A DNA stretch of 64,000 nucleotides from Gnetum montanum (Eukaryota > Streptophyta > Gnetopsida > Gnetales > Gnetaceae). The notes below the pieces were generated by a model that was not told the origin of the DNA, made no database searches, and saw only the letters and a program-made list of their open reading frames with translations. This document shows, piece after piece, positions 54,660-64,000 of this stretch. The translations under genes were made by a program, and so were the position numbers. The first letter of the stretch is position 1. Each line of letters begins with the position of its first letter. The stretch spans positions 68,730-132,729 of the forward strand of contig MNCI01002986.1 in NCBI GenBank assembly GCA_015680685.1. Direction: 5' to 3'.

Positions 54660-55473
54660 TGATGAGTGGTGAGGTACCGCTACACTCAACCATACGAATA
54701 CGAGCATTTCACGCATGATCCAGTCGAACTCCAAGGACTAAGTGCTTATGCACCTTAATGGAACACTGAAGGTTAATCAATAATTGTCTTTGCAAACTTA
54801 CTTGTATTGTCATGGTTGTATGGTTAAGCAAGCTTGGGGTATGTGATTTTTATAACTTTTATCTTTTTGGTGTCTTATGCTAATGAGGAAAAGGAAAAGA
54901 GAACTAAGTGACTGACTTTCATTAACTATTCACTAACTAAGTTCTAATAATTCCTAACACCAGTATCTGTTCCCACTTTCTGTACACATCCTGAACCAGT
55001 GCAACGCTATTGGGATTACTAAACGCTAGTCGTTACTAGGTTACCAAGTGCTACACGCATGCTCAAAGTAGTCGTACTAAGTGTACTTAACTAAGAGAGT
55101 CAAAGGTTGAGAAAGAGATTAATTAACTAGAAAAGCATTTAACATTCAATAATAATTAATTACCAATTAGCTTAATCTGTATGTTGTAAGGTTTATCATA
55201 AAGTTTGTCTTTATTGCTATACACAAATGTGTGCTTAGGTACAATTTTCTCGAATAAAGATCTGTTCACTTTAGGACTCCTACTGCGAGCACATAGAAAT
55301 TATTCTAACTCTGGAATGGTAAAACTGCAAGAGTTTGGCTAAGGGTCTAAGTCTAACTATCAGGAACAAAGGGCATTGCCTCTTATTTATAGAAGATAAG
55401 GTAGGACGTGATATCACATATGTGATATCGCGTGGTGGATATGATATCACATACACGATATCGTGGCTCATCA
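54660..55473 (-). repeat. A6 3' LTR (814 bp)
   Basis: The plus strand begins tgatgagtggtgaggtaccg and ends gtggctcatca. TATA box on the minus strand near 55380-55392 (complement of cttatttatagaag). It has two gatatcac/gatatcgcg palindrome units (55403-55465), where the 5' LTR has only one. Confidence 0.88.
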
Positions 55474-55500
55474 TACCCCTATGACTGAATGAAAACTCAT
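55474..55500 (-). promoter_or_regulatory. A6 polypurine tract
   Basis: Minus strand: attcagtcataggggtatga, preceded by the conserved gaggatgagttttc phrase. Confidence 0.8.
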
Positions 55501-57479
55501 CCTCGAGTTCCTTACAAAATATTGGGAAGGTATAGGATTATTGACTTTAATGACACTAATGGTGAATGGGATGACATGTGAACGGATAAATCATTACAAT
55601 ACATGACAAATTTAGTGTTCATGACCACAAGAGTGAACACTATACACATTTGACAACCAGCCTTATTTGGCAGTTGAGAGAGAAGAGAGAGAGAAGAAAA
55701 GAAGAAGGCATGTTACTATTGATGCCAAGAGTGCGCTTCCCGTTGTTCATCCATAAGCGTGTCATCAATCTCGTTCCTTGCACAACTTTTCCAGCACCAG
55801 TCCATCCTAAGTGTTTCCTCCAGGTCCAATCCATTGTTGTATGATTTCCATCTACACACACAACATAGTCACATATGAGCAAGGGTAGGTAAATCATAAT
55901 ACAGTTAATACCTTGCCCCGGTGTAAGGTCCATTGGCTAAGTTGTGATATGGCTAATACGGATTCTGGAGATATAACACTGGTGGCTACTGACGTTTAGG
56001 GGTTAGTAAAAATTGAGAAAATTGGACTAGGGCCCCCATGACTAAGAGTGATCCTCCAGTAGCGATAGAATCGAAAAAGATAAGGAATAAGAAATATGGA
56101 GAAAAAGAAACAATGACAACGCCGATAAAATGGATGTCAAAAGTGGAAATGAACAAATTAAATGTTGATTGCGGAAATGTTTAAGGGAAAGAAGTTAACT
56201 GATGCACCAAATAGGAGTGCCAGTGGGTCCTCCCCAAAGCAAGCTTATGCCCGTTATGCCCTGACAAACCCACATTCAAAGAGTTCGTAGGCTCTGGAAA
56301 TGTCATTTGGAAGCAAGAGTTAAAGTCTTAACCACAAGAATTTACCAAAAAGAAAACAATGCATCAACCAAAATATAGACTACTGATACAATCGAAAATG
56401 AGGTGGTAAATGGAGAAAGAATGATGGAAAGGAGAGAATGGAATGGAGTCTCAAGACAAGGTGGTGTACAGCCCCTTGTGTATGTATGGTTAATGTGACT
56501 TAATAGATCTCATTCCAAATCTAGCCTCAAACAATCCACATCTAGTGACTTCACATTAATACACTTGGCCAATCCATCCACTTGAAGTAACAAGAATGCT
56601 TTCACCAAAGAGTCACCACCATTCCAAGGAAACAAGAAAGGAAAAAGTAGGAAGCGAGAAAGGGCCTTAGTTAGAGGAAATGTGTTTGCTCAGTTCCATA
56701 ACTAGTGCTTGTAGCCCATATGATTATTTTGTCTAAGGGGTGTGCTTTGAATTCTTACTTTTCTCTCTGTTTTTTTTACATGAGAACCACACCATGTAAA
56801 GACTTATTATTTTTATTAGCTCAACTTCCCAATAATGGAGCAATGTCAGAATGGTAAGGAAAACTCAAGAAGAAAACATGAAAGCACCCAAGAGAATGGC
56901 TAGCACAAATGCATCAAATCCCCTTGAAGTCACACCCTTTTCAATCCTTAAGTCCTTCCTCAGTTTGAGAAATACCCAGCCACCAGTTTGTTGATAGTTT
57001 CATTATTAAGAAAGGGGCTGTACAGTTCCAAGCCAATAGAGATCATAGAAATTTATGAATGCATGGATGATGTTGACTCATTGCTTGTTATATCAAAAGA
57101 ACCATACCTTAGTATCAACATTATAACTCCAAGGTAGAAACCAAACATTAGCAATCAATAGAATACAGTTCATAGCACCATCAAGAGCAGTTATTAGGTG
57201 ACGAACCTAACAAGGTAAGCAAATACACAAAGAAATAAAAAAGTATAAACAATGTTGCAAAATAAAAAATAAGAAAAGTTAAAGAAATTTCTAAAAGAAA
57301 TGTATAAAACAAAAAATTAAAAAGGAACTGAGGGCCTTACTTGATCAGCAGAGGTGGCCATCTCCCCCATGATTGAGTTAGGAGGTACATCTAAGCTTTC
57401 AATGTAGGTGCAGGTTATTCCCTTAGTTAATTCCATGCACGTTGGTGAGTTTCTCTCTTGATCAGCTATTAACCGCTAG
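55501..57479 (-). other. A6 spacer with M1, M3 and polypurine motifs
   Basis: No gene. On the minus strand: polypurine-like motif (57376-57362), A/T-rich stretch (57330-57220), M1 (56965-56920), a diverged M2 region (56770-56690, aligned with A1 18595-18720), M3 (56300-56205), and a second polypurine-like motif (56044-56032). No internal TATA site and no ORF3. The open stretch 55933-55640 does not resemble ORF3 or any family I know. Confidence 0.65.
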
Positions 57480-60400
57480 GTATCTTCTTGTTGTGTGGTT
57501 GCTACATACAGGCACTTTTGTATGTTAATTTCTTATGCAACTGGTTGCATGCAGGTCATGCTAAAAATTTATGCATGCAATCGCACCTTGTATCATTGTA
57601 CGTGATGCATGGAACCTTCTTCTTCTCAATCTTCCCAAAATTTATCTCCTTAGATATTTCCAGGAAAAGATCGAGGATTCCTAGGCGTGCATTTATGGTA
57701 CTTAGCCATGCCCTTCCCATTATTATTGGGAAGTCCCCTTTATCATTGTTTACTTATATCACTAGGAAATCAGTTGGGTACGACCACCCACACACAGTGG
57801 TAATGATGTCCTCCACTAGTCTCAAGGGAACTGTGATGGACTGGTCGGCTAGCTCTAGGTGAATATTGCTCTTCCTTAATGGAGGCAGGTTCTAGGCTTT
57901 GTACATCTCTTGTGATATTAAGTTGACTCTGGAACCTGAGTCCAGAAGAGCTTTACATGGTTCATTCCCAGTGACTTAGAGATAGATTAGGGGGCTTCTA
58001 GGATCAAAAAATTTCCTGGGTAGGTTGCCAACCTTAATCCAATCAGTAACGACATGTGTTAACATAACCATATGCATTGAGCTCAGTGTTTGGTTTGAAG
58101 GGATCTCTGAAGCCTTATTTGATGGAGAGGAGTTCAAAGGTTCAACCGCTTGTGGTTGTGAGAGCTTGGTTGGACTATTGGTTCTAAAGAAAGGCCTTCT
58201 CTTCATACGGTTGTTAGAACTAGCAGTGGGTTGAAGATTCATAGCCCTAATGGCATTGCATTACTACGGTTGAGTGGGGAGTTCCCCCTACATTTTTAGA
58301 GTGGGTGGTAATGGAGCTATCGGTGTGAGAGTTGCAGATGGATTTGGAGGATGGTATGTCTATGGGTTATCTCCCCTAGGAAAAGGAGTCCTATAATACT
58401 CCCAAGCTTGGTAGTGACATTGTGGTGTAACATGACCAACAGAGTCACATGGAGAGATTGGCTACTGCATGTAGTAGCCATATGGGTCTGGTTGCTGGTA
58501 GGGGTATTGTTGCCTTGGTGGTGGCATCACCCATGATAGTGGGTATTGCCACTGTTGATGTTGCTCAACGGGTTGTGGTGGAGTTCCACTTAGATAATAC
58601 TTTAATGATTGGTGGAATTGCCTTGGGTTACCTTGGGGATAAGGTAACCATTGGGGTGCTTGCCATTTATTAAGTCATGGGTTGAGTGCATACACCCCAG
58701 ACTCTTGTAGATGTGAGATCACTAGGCAACATCCCTTAGGATGGTCGTATTGGCATATCTCACATCCACTATCATTGTTCATGTCTGAATCAACAACCTC
58801 TTCGGTGATGGCCATTTTTCCCTTACCCTTGGTACATGCATTTTTCATTTCTCTCTTTTTCTTTTTGTCATAGTCACTACCTCGCTCCCTAGACTCCTCT
58901 ACAACTTTAAGAACAGTTTCGAACCTACTATCTAGGGAGTCCCACATTTGATCTACCTTTGCCGACACTTCTGTTGTTAATTTTTGAAGCGGCAAGGTTT
59001 TCCTATTCACCATATCTTTGAGTGGTGACTCTTCTTCCTCCTCATAGAATCTCACTCCCCTTTTTCGAAGGGAAGGATCTCGGCTATACTCTTCTGCACT
59101 TTCTCTCTTATGTAGCTCCCCTTCTTCCTTGGCTACTTGCTCTAGTAATCTATGAACCTGATGGGACCTAAGCTCTAATAATCTCCCTTGGGAATATGTT
59201 CCAAGGGTTCTCCTTGTTTCATGCCTAAGTCCATGTACAAGATGGCGTAGTTGATCCCACTGAGAGTAACCATGGCCAAGGCAACGATGTAATAGTGCAT
59301 AATAGCAGCCCATGGCAGCATCCAAGGGTTCATGATTTCCCTACTTCCATCTTTGGATTTGCTTTCATAGGTTAGACACTCGGGAGTACGTTTGGTACTT
59401 ATCATTAGAAAGTTCTAACATTGTACTCCACCTCCAAATGGATTCCGGTTCTAAGGACCGGTACCAACTTTCCACTTCTTTCACTAGTGTCCTTGGGAAC
59501 AACTTCAATTTTTGCCGTTCATTCTCAATGTTTTGTAAGGCACATGCATCGTGGAATGCTTGCAAATGATTTTGAGGATCAACGTTGTATCCCCCTTCAA
59601 ATTGTGGGATGTTTTTCATGTCTAACCTCTTGATCCTACTATCCTTTAGGTGCCTTGTGGGAACTCTTACGGCCTCCCTTATATCTAGCATGCTTCTAGT
59701 TTTGAGTAGGGGTTCTTCGTGGTCATCTCATTCATAGCATCTGTGTTGTCTACAAGGTTCCCTACTCTCCCTTCTTTTGTGCCTTGATTCCTTAGAGTGC
59801 CCTCATCCTCATTCTCGAATGTCTTGTCAGTGTTTTTCACTTTGTTTTACTTTATCCTCACGGTTGGTTTCCTTATGACTGCATCCAGACACTAAAGGAG
59901 AGGGTGAATGTGACGATGAAGGTGAATAAGAAGGAGAACCATCGTCATGATGGTGTTTCCTACTTTCTCTTCGATGGTTTCGGCCCTAATCGTGATTACG
60001 ATCAGAACGTCCGTCCTTATCGTATGTGTGTTCATGTTCCCTCGTTGAACACTTTGTGTTCGTGGGGATCAGAACCAGGGTTGTGAACCGTGGAGTGGAG
60101 GTTCTGATACACCACCTCCTGACCATCATTAGAAGGGGAAACATCATTTGGTGGGGAACCTATTGAAGCAGGTTCACCACCCTCAATTTCACTTAAGACA
60201 TGTGGGGCATTATGGGGCCATTTACCCTTCAAGGATGCATGGTAACTCTCCTGTCATAAGTTTCTTTGACGTTGCGCTTCTGTGGGAATACGCAACCTAT
60301 TCTGCATATAAAAATGACATGCCTATTCGTGTGAGAGCATGAAGGAGCATGTTGGGGACTGATCGGTCTAGAGGTAACACTACATTACCCTCCAAGTCTC

Positions 60401-60584
60401 TCTAATGTAGTTGTTCATCTTGGTGGAGAATAAAGTTGAAATAAGGTATATACTCATCATGATGAGTATATGCCACCCGAAGCTATTGAGGAACTAGTGG
60501 ATCTTGGTTATGTGTATTATGTTGCTGACTATCTCTTGTGTGAGTCCTAGGCGATGAAGTGCTCTTATGCGAAGAAGAAGACAT
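57480..60584 (-). pseudogene. A6 gag-protease
   Basis: It starts MSSSSHKSTSSPRT at 60584, with early stops and at least one frame change before 59700. From 59691 to 57480 gag and protease share one frame with stops only. Gag core: MKNIPQFEGGYNV, KLFPRTLVKEVESWYRSL, GYSQWDQLRHLVHGLRHE. The stretch 59325-58675 is open for 216 codons. Zinc knuckle CEICQYDHPKGCC at about 58755-58717. A P/Q/Y-rich region follows, then a basic stretch (MKRRPFFRTNSPTK), then the protease with CKALLDSGSRVNLIS (DSG active site) and VEDIITTVCGWSYPTDF. Pol is missing beyond. Confidence 0.85.
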
Positions 60585-60710
60585 TGTTTTCTTGTTCGGT
60601 GTGCGATGTACCATTGGCTTATCTTTCCTTGATTAATCCTAAGGGTTTGTTCTAGTGTTCCAATGATATGGATGATTTCCTATGTTCTACGGAGTACACA
60701 AACAACTAAG

Positions 60711-60728
60711 TCCTCAGCAACGGTGCCA
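60711..60728 (-). promoter_or_regulatory. A6 primer binding site, tRNA-Asp
   Basis: The plus strand tcctcagcaacggtgcca is one base inside the 5' LTR; 15 of 18 bases equal the 3' end of plant tRNA-Asp. Confidence 0.85.
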
Positions 60729-60729
60729 A

Positions 60730-61495
60730 TGATGAGTGGCGAGGTACCCCTACACTCAACCATACAAATACAAGTGTTTCACGCATGATCTGGTCAAACT
60801 CCAAGGACTAAGTGCTTATGTGTCTTAATGGAACACTCAGGGTTAATCAATCATTGTGTTCCCAAACTTACTTGTATTGTCACGGTTGTATGGTTAAGCA
60901 AGCTTAGGGTATGTGATTTTTATAACTTTTATCTTTTAGTGTCTTATGCTAATGAGGGAAAGGGAAAGAGAACTAAGTGACTAACTTTCACTAACTATTC
61001 ACTAACTAAGTTCTAATAATTCCTAACATCAGTATCCATTCCCACTTTTCGTACACATCTTGAACTAGTGCAATGCTGCTGGGATTACAAAACGCTAGTC
61101 GTTACTAGGTTACCAAGCACTACACGCATGCTCGAAGTAGTCGTACTGAGTGTACTTAACTAAGAGAGTCAAAGGTTGAGAGAGAGATTAATTAACTAGG
61201 AAAGAATTAAACGTTTAACAATAATTAATTACTAATTAGCTTAATCTGTATGCTGCAAGGTTTATCATAAAGTTCATCTTTATTACCGTACACAAATGTG
61301 TACTCAGGTACAATTTGCTCGAATAAAGATCCGTTCACTTTAGGACTCCTACTACGGGCACATAGAAATTATTCTAACTCTGGAATGGTAAAATTGCAAG
61401 AGTTTGGCTAAGGGTCTAAGTCTAACTATCAGGAACCAAGGGTGCCGCCTCTTATTTATAGAAGATGAGGCAGGACGCGATATCGTAGCTCATCA
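60730..61495 (-). repeat. A6 5' LTR (766 bp)
   Basis: The plus strand begins tgatgagtggcgaggtaccc and ends gtagctcatca, followed by the duplication atagt. It is nearly the same as 54660-55473 apart from scattered changes and the loss of about 48 bp of palindromic U3. Confidence 0.9.
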
Positions 61496-61659
61496 ATAGT
61501 ATAATGAGGTACAAGAACAATAGAATGATGTATACAATGATTGGTTAATGTTGACACTTGATAGTTCATAATGCTTGCCCATTTTCCAAAAGAATGAAGT
61601 CTTCTTATAGCCTAGATGTTTCCGAAATCACTTCGAAATTTGTGCAATGGCTATGTAAC

Positions 61660-61990
61660 AGTCATTAGAGATGTCTTCTTCAAGATTGAGACATCTTTTT
61701 GCATCAAACTTCCATTTGAGAGAGGTGTCTTCTTCACAAGGAAGATGTCTTCATAAAGATGTCTTCTTAATAAAGAAGACATCTACTATTTTTGAGAGAC
61801 ATCTTCTTCTAAGAAACCTTCAACTTTATCAAGATGTCTTCATCATCAAGGAGACGTCTTTTCTTGATAGTAGACATCTGCTGTTTCTTTAATACGTCTT
61901 CACTAATCATTTTGTACTTTAGCCAAGACATCTACTGCTGTTGAGAGATGTCTTCACTTGATGGAATATGTCTTTCTTCAATAAGTTCTT
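61660..61990. repeat. Cluster of AGATGTCTTC words in both orientations
   Basis: About fourteen copies of gatgtcttc or its complement gaagacatc (with small changes) in 330 bases, at irregular distances and in mixed orientation, for example at 61671, 61744, 61757, 61777, 61797, 61831, 61873, 61926 and 61947. No coding sense. The host element is uncertain: A8 or the putative copia LTR. Confidence 0.75.
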
Positions 61991-62256
61991 CAATACTAAG
62001 GCTTCCCTTTGATCACTAGATTGAGATCTTCATTCTATCCATGCACTTTGAACTCCCACATGATTCCTTAAGACCTTGTAGATGTCCTTCTTCGAGCTCT
62101 CCTTTTGTCCAAATCCAAGTTCTTACCCCAAAAATACAACAACCACACAAGCATCCTTGTCCTCCATTTTTCTTAAGGTTTTTCATACGAAAAGGTCAAC
62201 AACTTGTTCCTCATTTTATTCACTCGAGGACAAGTTTTTAGTCAATCATGGGGGTA
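61991..62256 (+). promoter_or_regulatory. A8 3' end and polypurine tract
   Basis: No gene kept. At 62221-62256 cactcgaggacaagttttta and tcaatcatgggggta, the family phrase, stand before the LTR. The region further left (61501-61990) cannot be assigned with confidence. Confidence 0.7.
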
Positions 62257-62515
62257 TGATGAATCATCGGTTGAGGTGCATCAATGAGGTCACATTGACA
62301 CATACCCGTTGATGCTTGGGAAGATGTGTAGATGCATATGCATTGACAAAGTATTTGTGTTTGCCTATATAAATGCATGCACCCACTACATTTATGACAT
62401 CATTCATTTAGTAGCTTAACGAATTTCTTGTAATTTTCTTTCCCAACAATTAGAATATTTTCTAAGTGCGCACAGTAGGAGTTAAGAAGTGTATTGATCC
62501 TTATTTGAACACTCA

Positions 62516-63128
62516 TGATGAGTGGCTAGGTATCCCTACGCCCAACCATACGAATCACGAGCGTTCACGTGCGACTCGGTCAAAATCCGCAGACTGTAAG
62601 CACTTAACATACACCAAACTTCTAACTAGTGAAACCTNNNNNNNNNNNNNNNNNNNNNNNNNNNNNNNNNNNNNNNNNNNNNNNNNNNNNATAGCGATTG
62701 AATTGATAATAACAAAAACTCAAGTAATTAACAAGTAACTAATAAAGCATAAACACATTAAACTATTAAATGCATAACATAACTAAGTCTAAATGCTGCA
62801 AGGAATGCTTGAACAATTCGTCTTTATTGTCGTCACGCCAATGGGCTCAGATATATCAACGCTTGAATAAAGAGCTGATCACTTTTCTTACACCTACTGC
62901 GGGCACTTGGAAAATATTCTATCTCTTGAGGGAACAAACTGCAAGAGCTTCACTAAAACTACTCAAAAGATGCCTAAATGAGGCGAAAGGCCCTCTTATT
63001 TATAGGCTGAGAAAGGTGGCTACGTAAATGGGGCCACGTCGACGCAAGGTGGCTACATCGACGGGCCACGTCGACATCGCCGCATATATGCGGCCCAGTC
63101 AATGCATTGACTAAATGACACTTCATCA
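62516..63128 (-). mobile_element. A7: solo LTR inside the A8 LTR (613 bp)
   Basis: The plus strand begins tgatgagtggctaggtatcc and ends cacttcatca, with actca before and actaa after (four of five bases equal), so a 5-bp duplication. No internal sequence, primer site or second LTR: a solo LTR left by recombination between two LTRs. TATA box on the minus strand near 62995. U3 has repeated cacgtcgac words and a perfect 16-bp palindrome gccgcatatatgcggc at 63079-63094. A gap of N interrupts it. Confidence 0.8.
62638..62690. other. Assembly gap (53 N)
   Basis: Unknown bases inside A7. The true length may differ from 53. Confidence 0.99.
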
Positions 63129-63694
63129 ACTAATGTACTTGGACACTTTGGTGTAACGACAATACAGACGAGCTTCTTAATTAACCTTACAACATTTGGA
63201 ATTAGCTTAATGTTTTCTTTAATGCACTTTATGAGTCATGCAATTTATGTTAATGTCCTTAGTTAATTAAATAATAATTAATTAATACACATAAGTACAA
63301 CCACCTTGAACATAACATTAACACTTGGTAATCCTAGTAGTGCTAGCACTTGGTAACCCAACAATGTTATAATGTGTTTAGGATGTGTATGGTAAGTGGG
63401 ACTGCATGCTTATGTTAGAAAGTAGTTTAAGGCACTAGATAGTTATTAGATTAATTAGCACTTAGGATAAAATAGATAAAAAGTATAAAATGATACAAAT
63501 CATGTGCCTTGGTTACACTTAACCATATGCTTACACTTGTACAAGTGGAACCAAGAAGACAATGATCACGTCCTGAGATTCACTATCCTAGATAACGTGC
63601 ACTTAGATAGCTAAAGTCTACAGAATTTGACCAAATTGCATGTGAACAGTTGTAATTCGTATGGTTGGGCATAGAGACTACTTACCACTCATCA

Positions 63695-64000
63695 ATAATC
63701 TTATTGAAAATTTATCTTCTTAATATTTGTGAATAAATTCCTTCTCTTTACTCTAAAGGGGTTTCAAAATAGCAAAACTTTGGTAAAATGTAGATATAAA
63801 ATAAGAGCACCTTAAGTACAATTTGATTTTGTAACTTGCCATGTGGAAAATAAAGCTTACAAGTTAAGTTATGCTTTAATTTCCCTTTATAGTGACTAAT
63901 AAAATTAAAAACTATTTAAATAATAGAAAATGCAATTTATATGGATTGTTATTATCTTTCAACATAACCTATATACAACCAACATAACATTAAATTTTTG
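63695..64000. other. A/T-rich DNA, nothing recognised
   Basis: Flank of A8. No ORF, repeat or motif that I can support. Confidence 0.5.

Larger units (their letters stand above)
54660..61495 (-). mobile_element. A6: complete Athila-like element with gag and protease only
   Basis: A 6836-bp element on the minus strand with a perfect target duplication. 5' LTR 61495-60730, tRNA-Asp primer site 60728-60711, gag-protease 60584-57480, spacer 57400-55500, polypurine tract 55490-55474, 3' LTR 55473-54660. RT, RNase H, integrase and ORF3 are all missing. It is closest to A1 in gag, protease and spacer. The deletion differs from A2/A5, which lost protease as well but kept ORF3. Confidence 0.88.
62257..63694 (+). 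repeat. A8 3' LTR, interrupted by A7
   Basis: It begins tgatgaatcatcggttgagg and ends ccactcatca at 63694. Without A7 it is about 820 bp. TATA box gcctatataaatgc at 62361-62374. It resembles the A1 LTR: ttatttgaacact before A7 and gtacttggacactttgg after it continue one another as in A1 31645-31675. Confidence 0.8.

Noticed and set aside
55640-55933. 97-codon minus-strand frame at the place of ORF3 in A6
   Set aside because: No similarity to ORF3 of A1, A2, A3 or A5 and no recognisable motif; probably chance.
57488-57862. 124-codon plus-strand open frame
   Set aside because: It is antisense to the A6 protease, whose motifs are clear on the minus strand.
1-64000. Host genes, tRNA, rRNA, snRNA, microRNA precursors, organelle inserts, DNA transposons
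   Set aside because: I looked for long open frames outside retroelement parts, tRNA-like B boxes and terminal inverted repeats with known transposases and saw none I can support; a proper search (tRNAscan-SE, BLASTX, TIR finder) would be decisive.

Overview
This is plant nuclear DNA made almost wholly of nested, decayed LTR retrotransposons. I find no host protein-coding gene, tRNA, rRNA, CRISPR array or organelle insert that I can defend. The evidence for a plant is Ty3/gypsy pol of the Tat type (with the second, 'archaeal-like' RNase H), Athila-like elements primed by tRNA-Asp, and stop codons mostly explained by C-to-T or G-to-A change, as expected of old methylated heterochromatin. The species cannot be read from the sequence. 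For reference I name three Tat-like copies T1-T3 and eight Athila-like copies A1-A8.

Layout. 1-2950: a minus-strand decayed ORF of unknown identity and low-complexity LTR-like DNA. 2938-10687: T1 (+), a pol exon (RT, RNase H, second RNase H, integrase) bracketed by splice signals and short-unit repeat arrays, then 3' UTR, polypurine tract and a 2.3 kb LTR. 10688-13012: leader and LTR of T2 (-), inserted into the gag of A1. 13013-31934: A1 (+), gag, protease, RT-RNase H, integrase, a long spacer, ORF3 and part of its 3' LTR. A1 is split by A2 (-), complete at 19016-27613 with a 5-bp target duplication. 31935-39039: A3 (-), 3' LTR, ORF3, spacer and integrase. 39040-43112: A4 (+), 5' LTR, gag and start of spacer. 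43113-46428: T3 (+), a pol-less Tat tail and LTR. 46483-53494: A5 (+), complete with a perfect target duplication. 53495-54654: unassigned, perhaps a copia LTR. 54660-61495: A6 (-), complete with a perfect target duplication. 61501-63694: the end and 3' LTR of A8 (+), interrupted by solo LTR A7 and a 53-base assembly gap.

How the parts fit. All A copies share LTR ends TGATGAGT...ACTCATCA, a tRNA-Asp primer site, a gag with a short zinc knuckle CX2CX3HX4C, and (where kept) ORF3 with a coiled-coil tail. Between gag/pol and ORF3 lies a spacer of 1.5-2 kb that codes for nothing. Yet it keeps three blocks (called M1, M2, M3 here), a TATA-like site and extra copies of the polypurine motif, in the same order in diverged copies. 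A2, A4 and A5 have gag but no pol, so they look like gag-only non-autonomous elements that still keep ORF3 (A2 and A5) and the spacer (partial in A4).

The points most worth following are the conserved spacer, with its internal promoter-like module whose palindrome type matches the LTR of the same copy; the repeated polypurine motif; the branch-point and acceptor signal in front of ORF3; the intron-like repeat arrays of the Tat copies; and a hairpin whose 3' arm is the Tat polypurine tract.
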